Below are positions 46,652 to 56,611 of a stretch of 64,000 nucleotides of DNA, one piece after another. Both the position numbers and the translations under genes were made by a program. This DNA comes from Plasmopara viticola (Eukaryota; Oomycota; Peronosporomycetes; Peronosporales; Peronosporaceae), in NCBI GenBank assembly GCA_001695595.3, contig MBPM02000099.1:51969-115968 (forward strand). The letters run 5' to 3'. The notes beneath the pieces were generated by a model. It was given only the letters and a program-made list of their open reading frames with translations. It had not been told where the DNA came from and did not search any database. The stretch's first letter is position 1. Every line of letters begins with the position of its first letter.

Positions 46652-47731
46652 TCAATAAAAATCCACAGAGGTTGGGTCAGATAAAGCCGAGAAAGCTCTT
46701 CGTTTCTTATCCATTATTGCCCATAGTGGGGCATTTGGTAGCGAAATCAGTTCAGAGGCCGTTTCAGCCAGAAAGATAGTTTTGTCGTCTGGACAAGGCT
46801 GGTCTTGTTGTGAATTCTCGTCATTGTCGTCAAAGGCCGGGGGACTATCCAAACTTAACATTGCGGCATCTATGTCGGGTAAATTTCCGTTGTTGGTAAA
46901 AACATCGATTGACGTCAGGACGATCGTAACGAATTGACGATCAAACCATTGAGTGGTAAATCGGAGATAGGCCCACTTTTTTGCCCATCCAACTTTTCGG
47001 CAAAATGTTTTGCAGCCTCTATTTCTTGGCGCAAACGAATAGAAAGGAATCACTCGATTGTAACGGGCCACCTTTAGGTTGATTAAACATGGACGGAAAA
47101 TCATCATGCCATTGTCCGGGAGAGAAAAAAAAATTCCACGAAGGTTTGATTGTTGATGGTACATAATTTCGGGAGCCTGTGCGAAGCAAACGTTGCGTTC
47201 ACGGGAAGGCAGGCCGTTTCTGATGTATGTTAGATGAAAAAAATTTCGATTTAATAAAAATATTGCGGTCAGTGACTTCATCTGGAAGTCGTACCAACTC
47301 CACATAGTATTGGAACCCATATTTGAGAGAAACAGGCAACTTGTATGATAGAGCCAAACGCAGTCAATGAAACTTGATTAAATTTAGAAGTCATGTCATA
47401 AGATGAGCAGCTAAATCGGACATTCGTAATAGGATTTATAAAAATTTCTGAAAAAGACGAGTTTGACGCGCATCTTTCCGTATTGGTGGCTGCGAGTCTG
47501 TTGCCAATTTGTAAGCAGATTCGCGAGAAACAATTTGTGGACCACCGTGGGACATGAGATCCACATACGGTGGAGTTCTGTTGATGCAACTGACGTAGGA
47601 GCTAATTCAATTGCATTGCACCTAAGCGCATCAACATTGGATGGAGCAAGCTCGGCTCGCTTGCGACGAGAAGTAAGTCCGGAAAGACTTAGCGCGAGAA
47701 AAGTGTTTGGTGCTGTAGGCATATTTTGCAT
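46652..47731 (-). pseudogene. ORF1-like relic A, possibly from a LINE
   Basis: Three overlapping minus-strand frames (47411-47731, 47278-47589, 46652-47320) form one broken protein. The first has an EL-P-S--ALRCNAIELAPTS...MWISCPTVVHKLFLANLL region; the last has RNGL-SR, LKVARYNR and a C-terminal acidic tail. The plus-strand relic at 50885-52374 carries the matching KLTPTPAKAAEPHQIWIPCP..ERKHLAEVLDELAE, RNGLILRKRT and HKVARYNRG blocks in the same order. Two diverged copies in opposite orientation indicate a repeated, mobile coding sequence. I think of a LINE ORF1 because of its size and isolated repeats, but I do not recognise a diagnostic motif. Confidence 0.4.
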
Positions 47732-47764
47732 TTTCTTCTACTTTCTTTCGTTCATTGCATGAAA

Positions 47765-50700
47765 TTTCGCATATTTTCATTTCTTTTCTTTTTTGTTGTG
47801 TTTATTGACGATTTTAGTAAAGACCATTTAACTCCCCTTTTCTTATTTTTCTGAGCTTACTAAAAAAGCTCTTAGATAGCGAGATGCTAAATCTCGATTC
47901 GGGTTTACGCCGGTGGCTGACTGCACTTATAGTGCAAAGTGCAAAGTGCAAACTTTGAAGAATTTACCGCACAAATGTGCGAGTGATTTAACTGTAAGTC
48001 TCGCAGCGCAAAGTTTACATGAAAACACGGCGTACTGCAGCTGCAATCCTTTAACTAAGAAACTAAGCCCGTACCCCTTCAGAGGTGGTTCTTACGTCTT
48101 TTTAATCAGAATCCAATGTGCACCTAAATATCAGGAAACGAGGGTATTGTTTCAGGCTTCAGACACGTATTCTTTGGTAGAGTAGAGCGAATTACGTAGA
48201 CACAGAGTGTAGAGCGCTATTTAAGCAGCAAAGATAGTGAGATTAGCTGGAAGACCCAATTTTTCAAGCCGTAGTCGGTGCGACAAAAAAAATGAAAGCG
48301 GTCGAAGATTGAGACGAACGGAGAGTAGAAGTGAACGACAGACAGACGGAGTCTGAGCGTTGTTGTGGGGATGGCCTTCTCTCGTTCGCTTGTGCGGGAG
48401 GAGGCAAAATTGAGAACCCTTTGCCAGGTTTGGTATGTAACATAGGGTTTATGCTACGCCTTTCGCTCATTATATTAGTCTTACAACAGCTTCCAAAGAT
48501 ATGTCCTAATACCAAGTTTTTACATCAATTTGTTTTGGTAGAATACGTATCAATATACTCTTGAAATTACTGCTTTTGAGAATATTGGAATCCGAAAGTT
48601 GGACAATATAGTTCTTAACTCTGAAAGCTTGAGCCGAAAGTGTAGCGAGAGAAAATTCGATATCAGCAACCCAAAATTCAAGTTGAAGCGCAAACGGCGA
48701 TATATCTGAATATGCCAATTGCTGTACAAAGAGCGAGAAAACGCACGTGTAACTCGAACAAGTGCGAAGTCGTGAAAAGCGAGAAAACGCACGTGCAATC
48801 GAGCAAGTGCGAAGTCGTTGGCCAAAACGTGAATATAGAGTCTAAGCGAAGTTTTAATAGTATTCATCACCGAATGGTATATGTCGGGACTCGAGTCGAG
48901 TACGGCCACTTGTACGCAGGTGGGTCATTACTTGATACGTTCTTTGATATTGAAGACGAATCATTGTCAAACATTGCAGTAATGATCCTTCAGCGTGAAG
49001 AGGCGGTGCTTCAAATATTGCTTTGTTGTGGTTAAGCCATAGTAAGTGCAAAATGACATAACAAACAACGTTAAACTGGCAAATCGGCATAAGTGTACCA
49101 AAAGTAGCTTGATGTTCACCAGAAACCCTAAACTGGTTAAGGAACAAAACGTGTCACCACTTTAATGTAATGCCAAAAGTCCTTGGAAATGATGGAATTA
49201 AGAGGCGCCATAGGTAATGGGCCATGTGCCAGACCCATTGTAGTTTAAGAGGAGTCTCAGTTTTGTCGCATCCATTGTACAATGTTGATTTGCCAGCGGC
49301 ACTTGTACCGGAGCTCAAGCGTATTGCGCTGAAGTCGAAAAACGAAGTCAACGTAAGGGAAAAGTAGATCTCGCTGAAGGCGACGCTCTAAAGTTGAACG
49401 GCAGAAGCTGAAAACTGATCCAATAGAAGCGACGGTCTATAAAAAGTCGCTTGACAAATATCTCTGAAGCGTAGTTGATATTTTGCCCACCAAAGTCCAT
49501 ACGATAGCGCACTGATCGTGCGCTCCGGTGGTAGTAGAAGAATTGAAAAGTCTTGATAGTCCCGAGAAACGTCAATGCGCGAGGCGAGTTTTTGATCTAC
49601 CGGTGTAAGAAACTGACCCGCTTAAAAAAATAGTCGGATTAGGCGTTGCGAAAAGTGTCGTGGTCCGGAAGAGTTCCATACACACTGTAGAATGTTGAAA
49701 GTCTCAAAATACCATGACGTCTAAAGAAGCAAGAAGCTTTACGATGAAACACCGGCAAGTGATGTTCGAGTTCGTAAAGCGAAAAAAGACATTATCTCTA
49801 AGCGACCGTGTGAGTCGAATAAACTCCAAATTCGCATTTTAAATTTTAACCATGATTTTAGGGCTCCAAACTGCGATATCATCTCTCCAGTAAGTAGGAA
49901 TGACGTGCCAGCGAGGGGAATGTGCCAGCGAGGGGTATGTGTCAGTAGGGAAAGTGGAGCGTAGAAAAGGCCAACCTTGACCTTTGACCACTGAAAGCGG
50001 CATAAAAAGCAATTCTTGCCGGAACAAACCATTTTAAAGGAGTTGATAGTTGCGGCGGCAGTGAAATATAAGCTGACAAATGAGGTTGAGTTGAGGAGAT
50101 TCAACCGATGATGCAACCGAAGGTAAATTGAGCCCTTCCGAAATTCTTGTTCACAGAACACCACTTGTCAGATAGCTGTCTCCGAGTAGCAAGATCGTCA
50201 GTTACTGTTGTGGAAGTGTTATTGACGAAGTCGGGCATGAGCGGAGCAAAATGTAGAAGATCTTGTTTCGAAACTGAGACTGTACCGAGAAATTGCCAGA
50301 GTATTGACAAAATCATAGTTCTTAGAAGTAGCACTCTTCACTAAGAGTGCGTACCAACCATCGCCAAGAAACACACAGTTTTGACTTTGTCTGCGCACCC
50401 TCACAGAAAAAGTCCACACTTGCGACACCGCACAAGCCCCGTTTGTTCGTTGTTCTTCGCTACAAGCCTCTCGCCTCGGCCTCAACTCTTTGTAATCGTC
50501 TCAGTTGCGCTCGCCTTTCCACCCCCTACCAACGTCACCTCCGTAGCACGCTGAGCTATTCCTCTTCAGTGATAACTCATCGTGCCCTTGCTCTAACTAT
50601 TCAAGTTCCTATCGCGCCTCGACTTTCTACTCCCTTGTTGTTGTCTGATACCTACTGCTGAGAGTGGTCTGGTAAAGAGACCGTAAGAACCTCATTTAAG

Positions 50701-50880
50701 GGGTTCACAATTCGTGAAGCTCTGAGTAGAGGACTGCGATTGTATTGAGCTGTGTATTAGGAACGTTCAGCCCTATACAACTTCCAGTAGAGACTCTCTT
50801 TGTTTTGTGCGGACTTCAATTCCCCAGAGCTAAGCTTGTATCTCATACTGCAGACAGTCACCCGCACAGGAGTTCATTAA
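47765..50880. other. Region between the two ORF1-like relics
   Basis: No gene is recognised. A 46 bp direct duplication lies at 48733-48823 and a short 17 bp-period repeat near 49905-49955. A small hairpin, GCACTCTT-CACT-AAGAGTGC, is at 50333-50352. From about 50350 the plus strand becomes C/T-rich (CCTCTCGCCTCGGCCTC near 50470), as expected of a 5' leader for the relic at 50885. Confidence 0.4.
48733..48824 (+). repeat. 46 bp tandem duplication
   Basis: Two 46 bp units share GCGAGAAAACGCACGTG and AAGTGCGAAGTCGT with a few mismatches. Each contains a CACGTG palindrome. Confidence 0.7.
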
Positions 50881-50884
50881 TTTT

Positions 50885-52374
50885 ATGTTGCTTGTAAATA
50901 TTGTGATGTCACACCCCACATATCGCCACTCTGGGGTCCCTTGTCAGCTACCAGTGGAATCATTGCTGAAGACGAGCGAGTCTGGAATCGCTCTTGGAAA
51001 TTTTTACGCTTTGCGTCTTTGTTCGCTAAAACTAACTCCAACACCAGCTAAAGCAGCAGAACCGCATCAGATCTGGATTCCTTGTCCAAATGCTGTTGAG
51101 CGTAAGCATCTCGCTGAGGTGCTTGATGAGCTTGCGGAAGACGACCAGCCACAACTATGGAAAGACGCTCGCCAGGTTCGTCTTCTTCAAAACTTTAAGC
51201 TCATCCGAATACGTGCTCCGCCTACGACACTGCGTCAGCGCTTAGTCTACTTAAGCTGATGCGTTCGGTACGCAAATCAAAATCGCCCGCTTTTCGAAAA
51301 ACGGCTCTTGCTACTACGTTGATCTGGTCCGTCTTCCCGATGAAGTAGCTGACACCGTTGTTTTTTGATGATTTTCGGACCATGGTACGCCGCCTATGTG
51401 CGTCCTTTCCACGTTCGTACGAAACGGCCTTATCTTACGAAAGCGAACCGTATTTTTAATACAAGGTCAAGCCAGCTGTTTAAGTCTTATCCCCGTATTG
51501 CCCTTTCGAAAAATTGAATTCCCGTCTCCTGATGACAACTTAATTTGACCTCTTGCAAGTTCCGTCAAACATAAGGTTGCGCGTTACAACCGAGGAGCAC
51601 CTCCGTCACTTCACATTCGTCAAGTAGAAGCGGCTGCGCAGAAGGCGGCTGAATCAGCTTTTGAAAAGGCGTCCGGTGAATCTTCCCTTTCTGAAGATAG
51701 TATACCAGCTGTCTCTTCTGGATGCACTTTGTCTCTTCCACAAATCCGTCCGTAAGAATCAGTTGGACTCTTCTTTGGATTCTTCAACTGTGATTCTGTT
51801 TCTTAATCCCCCTTGCACAGCACCTAGCGTCACGGTGTCGGATGAGGATCTGCCAATCTGTATGAATTTTGATGCTAATGACGTCGATTACGCCCTGTCA
51901 AATATTGACGCTAGTGAATTTATGCATGGAGAAATTCTTTTGCCCGTAATTAATGTAAGCGGTCCTTATTGAGAAAAGGCTGTTTCCGATCGGAAAGGAC
52001 TAAACGGTCGTTTGCGCACTGAACAGGTTGAAATTGCAGCGTTTAAATATGATGTTAACGCATCTTAAGGCATAGCAAGTGCTTGTCACCCTTTTAAATT
52101 GAATTACTATAGTCCTCTATGGTATAAATATTTACGACCGGATGTTGCCCGATGGCGGTACGATCTTGAACTATACCGCGAAGAGGCCGACAAAGCTTGC
52201 CTTGCAGGTACCTCCGTCGCTGCTACCACACCTGCGAACATCACCTTGGTAACTCCGGTTACTTTGCTTTGCGATGTGGGAAAAATGACTCGTCGTGAAC
52301 TAATTGATTACATCGACTCTTCTTCACTCAACTTCGCGGACCACCCTCCGCTTGACCAATTAGCCACGGCTTAA
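50885..52374 (+). pseudogene. ORF1-like relic B, possibly from a LINE
   Basis: A better preserved but broken copy of relic A. The first frame, 50885-51259, covers the SGIALGNFYALRLCSLKLTPTP...LLQNFKLIRI region. After a frameshift near 51250 sequence for YYVDLVRLPDEVADT, RNGLILRKRT and KVARYNRGAPPSLHIRQVEAAAQKAAESAF can be read in other frames up to 51660. 51661-51972 and 52099-52374 complete it, ending with TRRELIDYIDSSSLNFADHPP. The total of nearly 500 codons, a C-terminal acidic part and no catalytic motif resemble a gag/ORF1 nucleic-acid-binding protein. Nothing like an endonuclease or reverse transcriptase follows, so this copy is truncated downstream. Confidence 0.45.
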
Positions 52375-52894
52375 GCTAACCCGGTGCTTATGCTCCCGGT
52401 CATGACATCCTCTATACGTCTCGCTACATTGGTATATTACCACTGATATGCATTGGTAGTCTTATCATGTCAATTTTCGTCAAAATACCTTTAATAAAAC
52501 TGCCTCTACGAGCAGCTATATGTCGCATGATCCATACAGTAGTTGGTCAGAGCGAAGCGTGAGTATAAGGAGGTTATTGATGTATACATATTTATCAAGA
52601 CATATCTATTGCTTAGTCCAACTTTCCAACTCATAGTTGTGCTTAAGGGAATTGCACTTCTGTGAATGCTCCTGAGTATGGGGTTTGAGGCGAATCTTGA
52701 GTCAAGCAAAAACAAATTCTAGACTCGGATTGGTTTTCAAACAAACTGAAGGTCAAAACAAGTCTTGTAGCTGATGCGAGCTACGGCACCTGGTACCTAA
52801 GTTTGTGTCGACTAATTTTCAATACGAATGGATCAGTATATTCAACATGCCTCAGGGCATCTAAGCACACATAATTGGATATAAGGGTACTTTT

Positions 52895-53137
52895 CTGCCG
52901 ACGCCGTAAGCGGTGGAAGCTCTATTTGCGAGTACTTTGAGCATCTTCGAAGCTCAAGCTATCGTATTCGCATGTAAGAATGCAGTGATGTACGCCTTTA
53001 TACCAGGCTGATGTCTCTGGCGTGGTAGTTGCTTGTTTTTTGTAAGCAAATAAATTTTTGTGTTCGTCATTGTTGGAGTTAATACCCAGCGCATGCACTT
53101 CTCTTTTTTGAAAAGCTAGTCCGTATTGTGATATCAA
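52895..53137 (+). pseudogene. GH131-like copy 7: only the 3' end and flank
   Basis: Plus-strand sequence near 52900-52935 reads GCCGACGCCGTAAGCGGTGG-AAGCTCTATTTGC, matching the last codons of copies 5 and 6 (DAGG-SSICK). What follows to about 53130 is the conserved GH131 3' flank, aligned with 40560-40740. The rest of the gene is missing. It points tail-to-tail at copy 6, giving a long imperfect inverted repeat of the two 3' flanks. Confidence 0.65.
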
Positions 53138-53976
53138 TATGACATTTCGCGTAGTCGTTTCAACTTCGCAATTTTACATTTTATCCTCCCAAAAAATTAT
53201 ATCCAAGGTATAATGTGCTATAGCAGTGTCGGTCTTTTGATAAAAGCAGTACTTAAACGTAAAACCATCAAGTTGCCGGCGCAAGGCCCAAGTACTCAGC
53301 TTCGAACATTAATAAGCTCTTGCTGACGTCTACGTTTTGCCTAATAGCTTATAGTGGACTTTTTTGCAGCCAATTTGCTTTTTGATTTTGCTTTTTCTTT
53401 CAATGCCACGTCAAGATAGTTGAAGGCGAATATCTCAGTTCAGCGTTAATTGCATGATCGTAGAACCTAATTTTTTTTTAATGGAACGATTAGGAACAGC
53501 ACTTTTGCTCCATGCACGATATGAAACTAGGTTTTGGCCAGCAATAACTAACCGAAGCGGTCACTTTATCAATATAATTTGACAAGCTTTCAGAATTAAG
53601 TCTATTCATTCGCGGGCACAGCGTAAGGACAATATTTGATGCGTAACACAGTTTGCCGTGGTAGTGTTTTTTAATCCTCATGACCGACACTATTTTCCAC
53701 AAACATTTCACATATACCGTATACTCACATTATTTGCAAGATATAATGCAAAATTACTGAGTTAGAACGCTCAAGTTCACGATGCCAACAAGATTTTCAA
53801 AAATTGGAAAAAAATGCATTCGCTGTGATCTAACTTCAGCAATGACGAACACAGAAAAATATTTGCTTGAAAAAATTAGGCTACTACCAAGCCAGAGACG
53901 TCAGCTAGGTGAAATGAGATATATCGCTGCATACTTACATACGAAAACGATATCATGAGCGTCAAAAATGCTCAAT
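53138..53976. other. Spacer between tail-to-tail GH131-like copies 7 and 6
   Basis: No gene is recognised. 53810-53976 is the copy 6 3' flank (AATGACGAACACAGAAAAATA, GAGACGTCAGC blocks) and mirrors 52922-53110. The middle, 53280-53400, contains repeat-like CTTGCTGACGTC and AATTTGC blocks also found near 3310-3370 and 41030-41130. Confidence 0.45.
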
Positions 53977-54795
53977 TTATTTGCAAACAGAGCTTCCACA
54001 GCCTCCAGCGTCGGTCGAAACGTCAGCCGATACAGTTACACCGTTGAAAGACACAATGTCCTGTTCCTTTTCCATTTTGACCGGACCACCGTCGTCTGAT
54101 AGAGTCAATAGACCGATGTGGAACTCAAAGTCGGTAGGAAGTTCCTTCTTGAATGAGTGAGTAGCTGTAAGGTTGAGATCCTTTGCACCCTCGCTCATGT
54201 AAAACTCGATTTCATGACCGCCTGAAAGGACCGGCGAAAGGGCAATACCAAAGTTGTACCACGTGTCGGGCATGAACTCGGTCTCCCACTTCGGATCCCA
54301 CGTACCATTGTTGAGGTAGATGAGCATCGGGGTTTCACGCGTCGCATCCACACGAATCTCAAAGAAGTGCAACTCGTCAAAGATCATCTGCCAGGCGTAT
54401 TTGTTCGAAAAAGCCTTTTCTTTAATGAAGCTGGTGCGAAAGAAGGTTTTTCCCTTCTGATTGGTGGCGACAAATTGCACGAGCTCTGAGCGACGAAAAT
54501 TCGTCTGCTCCTTAAAAATCGCGTCTCCATCAACACCAATATTAATGACGCCCTTGTCACAATTGAAGCCCTCTGGTCGACCTTTGTGTTCGATGGTGAC
54601 GTAGTCGGCGACCGTAAGTGAAGAGTCGTTGCGCATGGTGAAGATGTGCGTCAAATATTTGTCCGTGATGTGATCGATGGTGAGATCATCTGCCCGCCCG
54701 CCCCACGGAAGCGGCTGAACATCTTTTTTTGCGTGGGCTACTGAATAGGTTGACGCAAGGGCCACAGCGCTCATAATCGCAGAGAAGGACACCAT
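53977..54795 (-). CDS. Secreted GH131-like glycoside hydrolase, copy 6
   Basis: This open, intronless frame gives 272 residues from the ATG at 54795. The frame is open further upstream to 54990, but the family signal peptide starts at 54795 and the upstream part is the shared 5' flank. Signal peptide about 1-22 (SVAHA cleavage), then a GH131-like domain with RRSEL (Arg102, Glu104), YLNNGTWDPKWETEF, TWYNFG and FEFHIGLL (His226), ending CGSSVCK. The N-terminal motif is PWGGR where the other copies have PWDGR, so the Asp at position 32 is replaced by Gly. It is the most diverged of the three open copies. Function as for copy 3: probable secreted beta-glucan-active enzyme, unproven. Confidence 0.78.
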   Translation of the reverse strand: MVSFSAIMSAVALASTYSVAHAKKDVQPLPWGGRADDLTIDHITDKYLTHIFTMRNDSSLTVADYVTIEHKGRPEGFNCDKGVINIGVDGDAIFKEQTNFRRSELVQFVATNQKGKTFFRTSFIKEKAFSNKYAWQMIFDELHFFEIRVDATRETPMLIYLNNGTWDPKWETEFMPDTWYNFGIALSPVLSGGHEIEFYMSEGAKDLNLTATHSFKKELPTDFEFHIGLLTLSDDGGPVKMEKEQDIVSFNGVTVSADVSTDAGGCGSSVCK

Positions 54796-54816
54796 AATCG
54801 TTGATAAGAGATGCTG

Positions 54817-54826
54817 GGAATGCGTT
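54817..54826 (-). promoter_or_regulatory. Possible Inr-like element upstream of GH131-like copy 6
   Basis: The minus strand reads ACGCATTCCC about 22-31 nt upstream of the ATG. It resembles the oomycete initiator core (CATTCC-type), and a GACGCATTCC or GACGCATCCC version precedes copies 4 and 5. Copies 1-3 show only GACGCACAG- or ACGCTCAA-like versions. No transcription-start data. Confidence 0.25.
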
Positions 54827-55127
54827 ACTGAAAGTAGAATGTCAAATGCCTTGACTGAAAGGATCGTCAAGCCGACATTGTTACTAACATGGAGAGGTGA
54901 AATTGGGTGGCTTTTGATATGCCAACAGGATGAGTGATCATGGCCAGATCTTAAGATGGGCGGGCACAAATTTATAGAGACTGCTAGCAACTTATTAGTA
55001 AAAGACGGGTCATTTGGTCGTAATAAAGTTTTTCTTTTTTCGTTATCGAGTAGAGTAAACGAGAGAAAGTTATTCGACCTTAAGCAATTGTTTCTTTGAC
55101 AACAATTATTGACTGTAAAGAGCTACT

Positions 55128-55454
55128 AGCTTGGAAAAGGTTGGGGTGACGCCCTCCTTCCAAGCGCGGGGGCTTAATGCTCTCGCGCTTCGGGCAGGTG
55201 CTCTCGGGCATCTGCAGGTCTTTAACGAGTCTCACCCTCGACGCGACGGTCTCCAGCACCGGGCGCCACCTGGGCTCTTACCAAGTCAGAGTTAAGCAAA
55301 ATAACGGAAGACCCTCACGACCTCGGTGCTGGCTGCACTGCCCGCCGAACGAGACCCGACGTATGCGGACACCACTTTATGCAGTGGACTAGCCAGACTG
55401 AGCCTAGCACGTGCATAACTTGGCAACACGATAACGTAATACATTACATTACAT
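55128..55454 (+). mobile_element. SINE-like element, copy 4
   Basis: A full-length copy starting AGCTTGGAAAAGGTTGGGGT and ending in an ACATTACATTACAT tail, with an exact 12 bp duplication TAAAGAGCTACT at 55116-55127 and 55455-55466. It sits at the edge of a reverse repeat B. Confidence 0.85.
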
Positions 55455-55466
55455 TAAAGAGCTACT

Positions 55467-56452
55467 GTACAATCTGCTCTAGCGTAAAAAACTGCCCCGC
55501 TGCATCGAGGCCGAAAAAAAAGTCTGCGATGCGTCGAACGTCCTCTGCTGCCGCCAGATGGTGCGATAAGTGTTCCAGTTCTATGGGAAAATGTTGCCGT
55601 TATACACTAATCCCCTGTATGAAACGCGAAGCGTTAGTCTATTGCCAGACCTTCACCTTAACTCAGCATCCTTCTCAGGAAAGTCCTTTTAGTTTCAACT
55701 CTGTGTGTTTGTATGCCCTGAGGCAAGGGACGGAGTGAGCATTAGTCGCATAAACTCAGGTCGAAGATTCAAAGCTTGAGATCTGGGTTTTAGCCTTTCT
55801 TCTATTTCTAAATAAGTCAATCTGAGTCAAGAATCTTTATCTGCTTCACATCAAGATTCGCAGCAGACTCAATACTCAGGAGCATAAAATTGCATAAAAG
55901 TTTTGGTTATGCCAATTAAATTACCTATAGCTATAGTGCAATGACAACGCGTACGATATAGGTTTGTCTTGCTATTAACCAAATACCTTCACGTGTTATG
56001 TATAAATCAATAAGCTCCTTATACTCACGCTTCGCTCCGATCAAGTGGCTGTATGGATCGTGCGAAATGTTGATGCTCGTGGAGTCAATCTATTGGGCAG
56101 TACATCGACATGTATAAGAGTACCGATACGAATTAGAGTAATAAAAGTTGATATTAGAAAGTTTTTGTTGGAGCCTGTTGTGGAAAGAAAACTAATATAA
56201 TTAGAGAAAGGACAAGCACAAATCCCATAAAACATACCAAACCAAAACCAAGATTGTTCGTCATGACTTCGTCTTTGACTTTTACAATAAGTAAGGGCGC
56301 TTTGTATACTTGGATACTTTCACACGAAATAAAGAAAGGGACAAGGTTTACATCGAGACCTCAAAATTAACCCGAAAGTCTGCAACAGAAGTAGGGTCAA
56401 TTACGTATTACTAACGACTACCGAATTTTCTGCGTTTTCAAGTAACAGAAAC
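55467..56452. repeat. Reverse repeat B and non-coding sequence
   Basis: 55480-55640 is a minus-strand repeat B copy (CCGCTGCATCGAGGCC, CGCCAGATGGTGCGA). The rest up to copia element 3 is AT-rich with no recognised gene. Confidence 0.4.
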
Positions 56453-56598
56453 TGTTGAGAAGAAAGTAAAAACCGAAGTGAATATATTTATCCTGACCAA
56501 TGAACGGCTACCATATGTAATTACTAATTGTGACGTACTTGTAATTACTGTGAAGCCATCCACCTGTTCAACATGCATTCAGCGGTGTAATGTTAACA
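56453..56598 (-). repeat. Copia element 3, 3' LTR
   Basis: 146 bp, TGTTGAGAAG to TGTTAACA, followed inward by the complement of the purine tract GGTGAGTGGGAG (56599-56610). Confidence 0.93.
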
Positions 56599-56611
56599 CT
56601 CCCACTCACCG

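Noticed and set aside
52922..53137. Minus-strand 71-residue frame with DEHKNLFAYKKQ-TTPETSAW, similar to the end of a frame at 3430-3615
   Set aside because: The similarity comes from the shared GH131 3' flank; the reading frame is not kept in the other copies (for example near 14890 and 53840).
54796..54990. 65-residue N-terminal extension of GH131-like copy 6
   Set aside because: The frame is open by chance through the conserved 5' flank. The family signal peptide begins at the internal Met, and the extension would bury it.
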